Assembly: GCA_965370045.1 (NCBI GenBank)
Contig: CBDUSI010000148.1
Span: 1-9,624 of the forward strand
Length of the DNA stretch: 9,624 nt
Reading direction: 5' to 3'
Source of the DNA: CAZONU01 sp965370045
Lineage (GTDB): Bacteria > Planctomycetota > SZUA-567 > JAKLDR01
Both the position numbers and the translations under genes were made by a program. The notes under the pieces are model-generated. The model was not told where the DNA came from, ran no database searches, and was given only the letters and a program-made list of their open reading frames with translations. Below, piece by piece: positions 1 through 5,895 of the stretch. The first letter of the stretch is position 1, and the number at the start of each line of letters is the position of its first letter.

Positions 1-40
1 GGTGGTCCCCATTTACGCGCCCCTACTGGTCCCCTTTTCA
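1..40. mobile_element. Probable terminus of an IS21-family-like insertion sequence
   Basis: Read on the minus strand from base 40, this stretch starts with TGAAAAGGGGACC and repeats the core GGGGACC about 20 bases later, separated by a GTAGGGGCGCG block. IS21-family elements begin with TG, end with CA and carry several short repeats inside each end; this arrangement fits. The TGA that stops the neighbouring primase frame is exactly the first three bases of this segment, as expected if the insertion cut the gene. On the minus strand an ATG at 12-10 could begin a further frame that leaves the window after four codons. The transposase genes would lie outside the window, so the identification rests only on the end sequence. 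Confidence 0.5.
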
Positions 41-865
41 AAGCCCCGCGCCAGTAGCGGCATCGTCTACCTTGTGACGCAGCTCCTTCTCGCTCCACGG
101 CGGCTGGCAGCGTGGGTTGTAGTGGTCCATGAGCACATTCAGCGCGCGTCCGGGATCGATCCCGAAGCCGTGGACCACGGCTGTGGCCGCGGTGAATGTC
201 GTGCTGTGTCCGCCTTGCCCGCTGATGGCCGGCGGCATGGCGTCCAGGTACTTCACCGCCCTGCGCTCCACCTCTTCTGTCGGCAGATCGGGGCGTGGGG
301 GTGGCGGTGTAGATGGCGAAGCCTCTTCCTTCGGCTGCTCGCCGTATCGCAGCCGAACCACCTCGTTGTAGAGCGCCTCTACGCAGGCCTTGAGCATTTG
401 CGCCGGCACTGGTGCCGGGTCGCCCTCTAAGACGTCATAAGGCTCGCCCGACTCGTGGATGCTTGGCCCCACCAGCGTCTGGCCGCCGGTGCTGCGCAGT
501 TCCACGATCATCTTGCGGGTCTTCGGGTCGCTGAATTGCCTGGTCTTCACTCCGCTGGCGATGTACCAGCGGTGTGACCGCGGCGTACTTGGCCTGCCGG
601 TTTCGGCGGGCGTGGGCGGCAGGAACTGATCGGCCAGCTCGCGCGCCTCTGCGCAATCGAGATCGACGTCGACCAGATCGCCGCTGCCCTCGCCCAGGAT
701 GATGCCGATATTGCCGGGCTGGCCAAAATGGGCCGGTAGTTGTTCCTCGGTCAGGCGCTGCTTCTGCCACGCCTTGGCCGCCGGGCGTTTTGTGCCCGGC
801 GGCACGTAGACCGGCATCCAGCCGCGGGAGAGGTAGTGCCGAGCGGCATCGAGGAGTTCGTTCAT
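38..865 (-). CDS. Phage bifunctional primase/polymerase, probably truncated at its C-terminus
   Basis: A 275-residue protein of the archaeo-eukaryotic primase superfamily (bifunctional primase/polymerase N-terminal domain), expected to make primers and copy DNA at the phage replication fork. The N-terminal domain covers about residues 1-160. It has the metal-binding acidic motif DVDLD (66-70), SHRW (97-100), and the ELRSTGGQTLVGPSIHESG stretch (122-140) typical of the family. A proline-rich linker (183-195) leads to a second conserved block with GQGGHSTTF (217-224) and PRCQPPWSEKELRHKV (251-266), often seen in phage primases ahead of a helicase part or a short tail. The frame ends just after this block, at the TGA of the IS-like sequence at 1-40, so the original C-terminus is probably lost. 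The ATG overlaps the stop of the DUF3310 gene by four bases (ATGA). The catalytic domain is intact, so activity may persist. Confidence 0.85.
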   Translation of the reverse strand: MNELLDAARHYLSRGWMPVYVPPGTKRPAAKAWQKQRLTEEQLPAHFGQPGNIGIILGEGSGDLVDVDLDCAEARELADQFLPPTPAETGRPSTPRSHRWYIASGVKTRQFSDPKTRKMIVELRSTGGQTLVGPSIHESGEPYDVLEGDPAPVPAQMLKACVEALYNEVVRLRYGEQPKEEASPSTPPPPRPDLPTEEVERRAVKYLDAMPPAISGQGGHSTTFTAATAVVHGFGIDPGRALNVLMDHYNPRCQPPWSEKELRHKVDDAATGAGL

Positions 866-1287
866 CCGCCCCTCTCAAGCCGCCTGATTTCACTCGCGAT
901 GTACCACCGCGCCTGTCGCAGCTCGTCGATGTCGAGCCGGTTGATGGCCGCCTGCCAGAGACAAACCAGCGCATCGCGCACGTCGTCCTTCTCCACCTTG
1001 GCGACCCGGGCCATCAGTCCGTCTTCATCCATGCGCTGAAACTCGCCGGGCACCGAAAGCGGCGGCTGCATCAGTCGTAGATCGAGGTCCAGGCGGCGCT
1101 TGATCTCGCGGTCCACGTACCAGCGCGCCTTCTTCAAGTCCTCGGCGGGCGTACCCTTCGCGCGGTGACGGAACACGTATTTGATAGCGTTGCCCAGGCA
1201 GAAGCCCAGGTTCTCGGTCAGGTCTATGCATTCGACGCCCGAGGCACTTGAGGTGTAGTGCTGGGGATGGTTGACTGAATCGCTCAT
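862..1287 (-). CDS. DUF3310 / SaV-like phage protein with an internal repeat
   Basis: A 141-residue protein with the DUF3310 signature: VNHPQHY (5-11), GVECIDLTE (17-25), LGNAIKYVFRHRAKG (31-45) and DLKKARWYVDRE (50-61). The family is widespread in phages. Phage T7 gp1.7, a nucleotide kinase, is as I recall related, so a role in nucleotide metabolism is possible but not shown here. The domain normally ends soon after the ARWYVDRE helix. Here about 75 extra residues follow, ending in a second copy of that helix (ARWYIASEIRRL, 126-137). Its start codon shares one base with the helicase stop (TGATG), and its end overlaps the primase start by four bases, so it is translated as part of the replication operon. 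Confidence 0.8.
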   Translation of the reverse strand: MSDSVNHPQHYTSSASGVECIDLTENLGFCLGNAIKYVFRHRAKGTPAEDLKKARWYVDREIKRRLDLDLRLMQPPLSVPGEFQRMDEDGLMARVAKVEKDDVRDALVCLWQAAINRLDIDELRQARWYIASEIRRLERGG

Positions 1288-2990
1288 CAGAACGGGATCT
1301 CCTCGTATTCGAAATCAGGTTGTTCGGTGGGGGCCGGTTCGTCGTCCCAGCCGGGCTCGCGATACTCGGGCTTGGGGCCGAGCTCGTAGCCGATGATGCG
1401 GTCGTACTTCTCGCCGGCGACGGAGCGGACCGTGATGCGCTGCGTCTCGCACAGCGCGCCGCTGCGGGCCAGGGCGACTGCCTCTTCGGTGGAGCTGGGT
1501 ATCGGCACGCCGCAGCGCTGCTGCCACCACCGTTCGGCCTTGTGGCCGGCGTATCCGGTGTGCTCGATGCAGATCCATTCCGAGGAGCTTTGATACCAGC
1601 TGACCCGGTACTCGACGCGCATGGTCTTGGGTGCGTCCTCGGCCGCGCCACGCTTGGTGTGCACCGAGTAGCTGATGTCCATGACCTCGTACTCGGTCGT
1701 GGTCACCTGGCCCGAGAGAATGCCGGCCTCGCTGGCCCGCGCGTCGTGCTTCTTGCGTTCGGGCTCCGGGAACACGTAGCCGCAGTCGGGGCAGGTGGCG
1801 AACCCCGCGGCGATCACCGCCTGGCACTTCGGGCACTCCTTCGCGGGCGCCTCGCCGGAGCCGCTCTTGCCGGCTTCCTTGATTTCGATGGCGTCCACCG
1901 GCCCGTGGCGCATCACGTTGCCGCCGAAGTCGAGCACCAGGCAGTTCTCCTTGCCAGGATGCAGCCTGAATCCTCGACCGACCATCTGGTAGTAGAGCCC
2001 CGGCGACATGGTCGGGCGCACCAGCGCCACGCAGTCGATGTTGGTAGCGTCGAACCCGGTGGTGAGCACGTTGCCGTTGACCAGGTACTTCAGGCGGCCC
2101 TCTTTGAAGTCGCGGAGTGTTTCATCGCGAATGCCGGTGAGCGTGTCGCCGAAGACCGTGCCCACTTCCGCACTGGTCATGGCGTGCAGCACCTCGGCCA
2201 CGTGCATGGCATGCTTCACGCCGGTGGCGAAGACCAGCACGGACTTGCGGTCCCGGGTGTATTGCGCAATCTCATAGCAGGCCGACTCGACCAGCTCCTT
2301 CTGGTCCATGAGGTCCTGGGCCTCGCCGGCGACGAACTCCCCCGCACGGATGTGCAGTTCGGAGGTGTCGACCTTCTTGCGGCCGGCCTTGGTTACGAGC
2401 GGGCAGAGGTAGCCGTCACGGATCAGTTCCTTGACCCCCACCTCGTAGCAAACGTGATTCAGGAAATGGCCATCGTCGGCAGGGCCGCAGATCATCCCCG
2501 ACTTCATGCGGAACGGCGTAGCGGTCAGGCCGATGACCCGAACATTAGGATTGACCACCTTGGCCTCGGCCAGGAACTGCCGATACATCCCATCGCCCGA
2601 TGGCGGGAGTAGATGGCACTCATCGATTGCGATCAGGTCTACCGGCCCCAGGTCGCAGGCCTTCTTGTAGACGCTCTGGATGCCCGCACAGATGATCGGG
2701 TGGTCGGTATCGCGGCTCTTCATCCCGGCCGAGTAGACGCCGACCTGGTGCCATAGTTCCGGGGCGACCAAATGTAGCTTATCAACCGCCTGGGCGAGCA
2801 ACTCCTTGACGTGGGCCAGGATCAGGATGCGGCCCTGCCATTTGGAAACCACATCCCTGCAGATCGTGGCCAACAGAGGCGTCTTCCCCGATGCGGTCGG
2901 CAGGACCACGCAGGGGTTGTCCGGGCGCTCGCGCAGATGCGCGTAGACGGCCTCAAGCGCCTGCAGCTGATAGGGTCTTAGCGTCAGCAT
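1287..2990 (-). CDS. SF2 DEAD/DEAH-box phage helicase with zinc ribbon
   Basis: A 567-residue superfamily 2 helicase that would unwind DNA using ATP at the phage fork or during recombination. Seen motifs: Q-like start LRPYQLQAL (4-12), Walker A PTASGKT (31-37), motif II DECH (123-126), motif III TATP (156-159), the second RecA-like lobe with VLVFATGVKHA (251-261), NVLTTGFD (307-314), and motif VI QMVGRGFR (335-342). After the helicase core comes a four-cysteine zinc ribbon (C386, C389, C400, C403), then a C-terminal domain (about 435-540) with EWICIEHTGYAGHKAERWW, which recurs in phage helicases of this kind. The extreme C-terminus, DFEYEEIPF, resembles the acidic tail of single-strand binding protein (SSB). 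The start overlaps the preceding small ORF by 38 bases and has no strong Shine-Dalgarno sequence, which suggests coupling. The family call is firm; substrate specificity is unknown. Confidence 0.92.
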   Translation of the reverse strand: MLTLRPYQLQALEAVYAHLRERPDNPCVVLPTASGKTPLLATICRDVVSKWQGRILILAHVKELLAQAVDKLHLVAPELWHQVGVYSAGMKSRDTDHPIICAGIQSVYKKACDLGPVDLIAIDECHLLPPSGDGMYRQFLAEAKVVNPNVRVIGLTATPFRMKSGMICGPADDGHFLNHVCYEVGVKELIRDGYLCPLVTKAGRKKVDTSELHIRAGEFVAGEAQDLMDQKELVESACYEIAQYTRDRKSVLVFATGVKHAMHVAEVLHAMTSAEVGTVFGDTLTGIRDETLRDFKEGRLKYLVNGNVLTTGFDATNIDCVALVRPTMSPGLYYQMVGRGFRLHPGKENCLVLDFGGNVMRHGPVDAIEIKEAGKSGSGEAPAKECPKCQAVIAAGFATCPDCGYVFPEPERKKHDARASEAGILSGQVTTTEYEVMDISYSVHTKRGAAEDAPKTMRVEYRVSWYQSSSEWICIEHTGYAGHKAERWWQQRCGVPIPSSTEEAVALARSGALCETQRITVRSVAGEKYDRIIGYELGPKPEYREPGWDDEPAPTEQPDFEYEEIPF

Positions 2991-3279
2991 CGGGGGACAC
3001 CGCGTATTCCTTCTGCCATGCGGCGAGCAGGTCGGGGTTCTTGATCGGGCGCGCAGAGGCCACGAGCGCCTTCACGAAGCGAAGCAGGGGGTCATGCTCA
3101 TCACGGTAGGTGCGCCTGTAGAGAATGTGAAAGGCCCAGACGCGGAACCCGTCCTCAAGTTCGGGCGGAACCGCACATTGGACATCGTGAGAGTGGGAAC
3201 TGCTGCAGGGCGACGATAACCGCGCCTCCTGAGACCCGCTCTTTGCGCCTGATGGCGAGGAGATCGATCTGGCTGTCAT
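2953..3279 (-). CDS. Small phage protein of unknown function; start uncertain
   Basis: The stretch between rusA and the helicase (about 2991-3154) is covered only by this frame. Its C-terminal 75 residues look like a real protein: VPPELEDGFRVWAFHILYRRTYRDEHD followed by LLRFVKALVASARP and LLAAWQKEYAV, with balanced composition and helix-like patterning. No ATG, GTG or TTG occurs in frame between the ATG at 3279 and a GTG at 3075. The annotated start (3279, 108 residues) therefore overlaps rusA by 125 bases through a low-complexity Ser-rich stretch that looks like a shadow of rusA. The GTG start would leave only 40 residues. Other options are a +1 frameshift from rusA, a non-canonical start, or an indel. 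It overlaps the helicase start by 38 bases. I do not recognise the family. Confidence 0.4.
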   Translation of the reverse strand: MTARSISSPSGAKSGSQEARLSSPCSSSHSHDVQCAVPPELEDGFRVWAFHILYRRTYRDEHDPLLRFVKALVASARPIKNPDLLAAWQKEYAVSPDADAKTLSAAGA

Positions 3280-3538
3280 CTCTGTACGCTCCACCCTTCT
3301 CCAGTGAATCGAGCAAGCTCTTCTGCATGTTGTCGAGGTCTCTCCTGCGGCGGTCCGGCGGGAAGGCATCGATGACCATGGCCAACCGACCGGGAAGCTC
3401 CATGACCCCGAGGCCTCGGAGGACCGAGCAAACCTTCTCGCGGTATGCTCGGCCCTCCTTGCTGATCAGAGTCCGCGGCCCGACCCGCCGGTAGTAGTGG
3501 TTAACGCTGGGCGGGAACGGCAGCTCAAGCTCCAGCAT
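3155..3538 (-). CDS. rusA: RusA-family Holliday-junction resolvase
   Basis: A 127-residue endonuclease of the RusA family, which as a dimer cuts four-way DNA junctions symmetrically to resolve recombination or replication intermediates. It begins with the typical LELPFPPSVNHYYRR and contains RRRRDLDNMQKSLLDSL followed by YRDDSQI. The acidic residues D67, D69 and D88 and lysine K73 keep the same spacing as the E. coli RusA catalytic residues D70, D72, D91 and K76, so the enzyme should be active. The ATG at 3538 was chosen because the protein family begins there and because it overlaps the DUF669 stop by one base (TGATG); an upstream extension in the same frame is a shadow. The C-terminus ends with an unusual RCPMCGSART tail with one CxxC pair, in the region where the next frame becomes coding. 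Confidence 0.9.
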   Translation of the reverse strand: MLELELPFPPSVNHYYRRVGPRTLISKEGRAYREKVCSVLRGLGVMELPGRLAMVIDAFPPDRRRRDLDNMQKSLLDSLEKGGAYRDDSQIDLLAIRRKERVSGGAVIVALQQFPLSRCPMCGSART

Positions 3539-3987
3539 CAACGCGCCCAGGGAGGAGTCTCGGAGGTGGCCTGCGGCGCCTGGCCGACCATCTCGCGCTT
3601 CGAAAAGCCCGAGATCTCGTTGGCCAGGTTGCCGTTGTCCTCGCGCTTCTTGACCTTGACCGAGATGGTCAGCGGCAGGGCGTGCAGCTCGAAGCTGTCC
3701 TTGGGGGTCATGACCCCGACCGCCCGGCACAGCGCCGAGAGCTCGCCCTTGGCGATCTTCACCGCCATGGCGCTGGGGTTGTCGAGGTTGAGCCGCGCCC
3801 AGACCTTGCGGCCCTTGTACTGGCCTTCGAGGATTTCGAAGGTCAGCTCCAGGTAGCGACCGGTGCCGGCCTTGGTGGGCTTCATCTCGCTCTCGGTGAT
3901 CGCCGCGAGGTACTTCGCGGCGGGGATCGCCTCGAACTCGACCTGCGGTTCGACTGAGTTGGCGTCGAATCCAGAAAGATTCGCCAT
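3538..3987 (-). CDS. DUF669 phage protein, putative single-strand-binding or recombination accessory protein
   Basis: A 149-residue protein matching the DUF669 family: N-terminal MANLSGFDANSVEP, the core YLAAITESEMKPTKAGTGRYLELTFEILEGQYKGRKVW (26-63, described by its pattern) and LNLDNPSAMAVKIAKGELSALCRAVG (67-91), then a basic stretch and a C-terminal ETPPWAR tail. DUF669 genes usually sit beside Sak4-type ATPases and nucleases in phage recombination cassettes. A single-strand-binding role has been proposed for such proteins, but the sequence alone does not prove it. A good Shine-Dalgarno sequence (AGGAGA) precedes the ATG. The gene lies two bases after the ATPase stop and shares one base with the rusA start, so the three are co-translated. 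Confidence 0.82.
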   Translation of the reverse strand: MANLSGFDANSVEPQVEFEAIPAAKYLAAITESEMKPTKAGTGRYLELTFEILEGQYKGRKVWARLNLDNPSAMAVKIAKGELSALCRAVGVMTPKDSFELHALPLTISVKVKKREDNGNLANEISGFSKREMVGQAPQATSETPPWAR

Positions 3988-3989
3988 GA

Positions 3990-4718
3990 TCAGTTCTCCT
4001 TCGTGCTAAAGACCCGGGACAGTCCGCTGGAAACAGCAGACGCGAAAGCCTGCCAGGTCAGCGGAATGACACTGGGAAGTCCGTAACGGTTCTTGGCCAG
4101 AGCCCGAGGGGTCTCCTCGGTGATGAGCACACGACCGCCCTCGCCGTCGTAGCGGGCCAGGCAGACGAAGTCCGACCACTCGACGAAGACGTTCAGGTAG
4201 CCATCGGGAATCTCGGCCGTGGTCTTCTCGGTGGTGATGCCGTCGACGTCGGTGATCTCGGTGCGCTTGGCATGGGCCAGAAGCAGCACGGCGATCCCGC
4301 GGTTCACGATCCGGTCCAACCGCGGCAGGAGCTGCTGGTAGACGTAGTTCTTCATCACCTGCTTGCCGTTGCCGTAGCCGCCGTGGGAGCGGTTGAGCGT
4401 TGCCTCGACCTTGCCAATCGCGCCGGAGACCTGCTCCTCGATCCGCCGGAGCAGCCAGTCGAGCGAATCGATGGCGACAACCTTGTAGGGGTGGTCCTCG
4501 GTCTCGAGAGTTGTGAGCCAGGCGTCGATCTCGCTCCACGCCGACAGGTACGGCGTGCGCTGGCACTGCACCGCGCCGGCGCCGTTCTCGCAGTCGATGA
4601 TCAGCGCGCCCTCGGCCGAGGCGCCGAAGGTGGTCTTGCCCACGCCGGGAGGTCCGTAGACTATTCCCTTCGGCGCCGAGGGCGCGGGCTTCCGAATCAC
4701 GCTTTCCAGTAGGTTCAT
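3990..4718 (-). CDS. RecA-like/Sak4-type P-loop ATPase
   Basis: A 242-residue P-loop ATPase of the phage AAA_24/Sak4-like type, a short RecA-like core thought to promote single-strand annealing together with a phage single-strand-binding protein. Walker A is GPPGVGKT (22-29); Walker B is VVAIDS (80-85). A conserved SHGGYGNGKQVM region (111-122) and LLLAHAKR (145-152) follow, then EIPDGYLNVFVEWSDFVCLARYD (169-191), all typical of the family. The Shine-Dalgarno region GGGAGAAGAGG stands close before the ATG at 4718. The gene is separated from the upstream nuclease by 105 bases containing an 11-bp inverted repeat and ends two bases before DUF669. It is shorter than RecA and lacks a separate N- or C-terminal DNA-binding domain. 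Partnering with the adjacent exonuclease and DUF669 protein is inferred from position. Confidence 0.85.
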   Translation of the reverse strand: MNLLESVIRKPAPSAPKGIVYGPPGVGKTTFGASAEGALIIDCENGAGAVQCQRTPYLSAWSEIDAWLTTLETEDHPYKVVAIDSLDWLLRRIEEQVSGAIGKVEATLNRSHGGYGNGKQVMKNYVYQQLLPRLDRIVNRGIAVLLLAHAKRTEITDVDGITTEKTTAEIPDGYLNVFVEWSDFVCLARYDGEGGRVLITEETPRALAKNRYGLPSVIPLTWQAFASAVSSGLSRVFSTKEN

Positions 4719-4745
4719 GTTCCTCTTCTCCCTTCAGTAAGGTGA

Positions 4746-4810
4746 GCGCCCCTCCGCACAGGGAGTCCCGCCTCCGTGGCCCGGACGAAGGCACGCCATC
4801 GGAGGGGCGC
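4746..4810 (-). repeat. 11-bp inverted repeat in the nuclease-ATPase intergenic gap
   Basis: GCGCCCCTCCG (4746-4756) and CGGAGGGGCGC (4800-4810) are perfect reverse complements, 43 bases apart. They occupy most of the only real gap (4719-4823) in the minus-strand operon. In the transcript they would form a GC-rich stem with smaller hairpins (for example GGGAGTCCC) in its loop. No T-run follows, so it is not a classical terminator. It may limit read-through, mark a processing site or stabilise the ATPase mRNA. Confidence 0.6.
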
Positions 4811-4823
4811 CCGATCTACTTCC

Positions 4824-5642
4824 TCAAATCCAATCGAAAGTGCGGACCTGCTCGTAGCCGGTGGGCCAGTGCTTGGCCTCGCGGCATTGGGTCAGGAGTT
4901 CAATGGCCTCTTCGTTCTCCTTCTGCGCGTTGGCCAGAACGTCAGGCGTCACGAGCCATACGCCGCAGCGGAAGGGCTCCTTCTTCTCCGCGGCGATGAC
5001 GTGGACCGGTATGTCCGTGGGCTGCTTGCCGAGCGCCTTGGCCAGGACCGCGCGATAGAATGCCATCTGGTAGGCGTAACCGAATCTGCGAGCGTCATTC
5101 TCGAACCAGGTCAGGTCGTCGGCGGTCTTGAGATCCACGATCCCGTGCTCGGGACCGAACCAGTCGATGCGAATCTGGCAGGGCTCGCCGCAGTACTCCT
5201 CGCGGACCACGCCTTCGGCCAGGCCGCGGGACAGGAGTTCCTGGGCCTTCTTGTGGGCTCCGACCCCGGCGGCCAGCTGGGCCACCAGTATGTTCTGGGC
5301 ATCGGTGAGGACGTCCCTGTCCTGGGCGTCGGCCCACTCGCGGTACTTCTTGGTGGTCGCGCCGTAAGGCTTGCCCGTTGAAGGATTAACCGGACCGCCG
5401 ACCACGTAGCCGGCGTCGAACTTCTCCTCGCCCTCCAGGATCAGGCAGTGCGCCGCCCTTCCTATTACATAGGAGGGCTTGTCGGCATCGGGAATGAGTC
5501 CCAACTGCTTCTTGTGGTAGAGCTCCGGGCACTTGCGGAAATCGGCCAGTTGGTGGCTGGACAGATTCTGCCGGGCCTTGGAGTGGTAGACGTTTTCCGG
5601 TTCGGAAATGATAGGGCTTGTGATTGCTTCTGTTCGGGCCAT
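4824..5642 (-). CDS. PD-(D/E)XK phage exonuclease (RecE/DUF3799-like)
   Basis: A 272-residue nuclease of the PD-(D/E)XK superfamily, close in pattern to phage RecE/exonuclease VIII-like and DUF3799 proteins, which resect double-stranded DNA to give 3' single strands for annealing. Seen motifs: NLSSHQLADFRKCPELYHKK (27-46), GRAAHCLILEGEEKF (61-75) with the conserved His65, RIDWFG (158-163) carrying the first catalytic Asp160, and IVDLKT (168-173) carrying D170 and K172 of the DxK motif, then YAYQMAFYRAVL (189-200), the QxxxY-like helix. The ATG at 5642 is preceded by AGGAGA at good spacing; the frame stays open upstream to 5840 but that part crosses the regulatory region and is not credible as protein. 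It is the first gene of the leftward operon, so promoter control in 5643-5894 sets expression of the whole module. Confidence 0.88.
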   Translation of the reverse strand: MARTEAITSPIISEPENVYHSKARQNLSSHQLADFRKCPELYHKKQLGLIPDADKPSYVIGRAAHCLILEGEEKFDAGYVVGGPVNPSTGKPYGATTKKYREWADAQDRDVLTDAQNILVAQLAAGVGAHKKAQELLSRGLAEGVVREEYCGEPCQIRIDWFGPEHGIVDLKTADDLTWFENDARRFGYAYQMAFYRAVLAKALGKQPTDIPVHVIAAEKKEPFRCGVWLVTPDVLANAQKENEEAIELLTQCREAKHWPTGYEQVRTFDWI

Positions 5643-5733
5643 GATCTTTCTCCTGGTCTTGAAAGCCGGTTCTCTTCCGTCACCAGGTTGTTTGCCGGTC
5701 GGCAGGCTCATTGCCGAGAACTGCGGAAATACA

Positions 5734-5813
5734 TATGTGCACATAATGTGCGAATGAGCCCGGTGAGCCCGCGCATAATTCGCACACATGTTTTTCGGCT
5801 TCCATAATGAGCC
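5734..5813. promoter_or_regulatory. Operator-like palindromes in the divergent control region
   Basis: Between the leftward operon (start 5642) and the rightward cassette (start 5895) lies a relatively AT-rich stretch with several repeats. There is a perfect 12-bp palindrome TATGTGCACATA (5734-5745). There is an inverted pair, TGTGCGAAT (5747-5755) and ATTCGCACA (5778-5786), with a 22-base spacer. There is also a direct repeat AATGAGCC (5753-5760 and 5806-5813). This is the layout expected for a dimeric repressor or activator that decides between the two transcription directions. I could not identify convincing -35/-10 pairs for either direction, and no repressor gene of the CI or Cro type is visible in the window. 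Confidence 0.55.
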
Positions 5814-5847
5814 GTATGTCTTTGGGCTCTCCCAGACCATAAATAGG

Positions 5848-5895
5848 TGTCCGCGCCCTGAAAGGGTCAGGGCCGTTGCACGAAAGGCGCGGACA
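5848..5895 (+). promoter_or_regulatory. mRNA stem that would hide the start of the sigma-like gene
   Basis: TGTCCGCGCC (5848-5857) and GGCGCGGACA (5886-5895) are perfect reverse complements. The 3' arm contains the GG of the weak Shine-Dalgarno sequence AAAGG and the first base of the ATG at 5895. A second hairpin, GCCCTG/CAGGGC (5855-5860 with 5868-5873), uses three bases of the 5' arm, so the two structures compete. One would close and the other open the ribosome site. It acts only if transcription starts upstream of about 5848. Confidence 0.5.

Noticed and set aside
1320..2612. Long plus-strand open frame of 430 codons
   Set aside because: It is the antisense of the helicase; composition is rich in Ala, Gly, His and Val with no recognisable motif, a typical high-GC shadow.
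3539..3730. Upstream extension of rusA
   Set aside because: It is a shadow of DUF669; the RusA family starts at the ATG at 3538, coupled to the DUF669 stop.
4006..4794. Minus-strand frame of 262 codons overlapping the ATPase
   Set aside because: Arg-, Gly- and Ala-rich shadow; the other frame has clear Walker motifs.
5643..5840. N-terminal extension of the exonuclease to 5840
   Set aside because: It crosses the operator region, has no family resemblance, and the ATG at 5642 has a good ribosome site.
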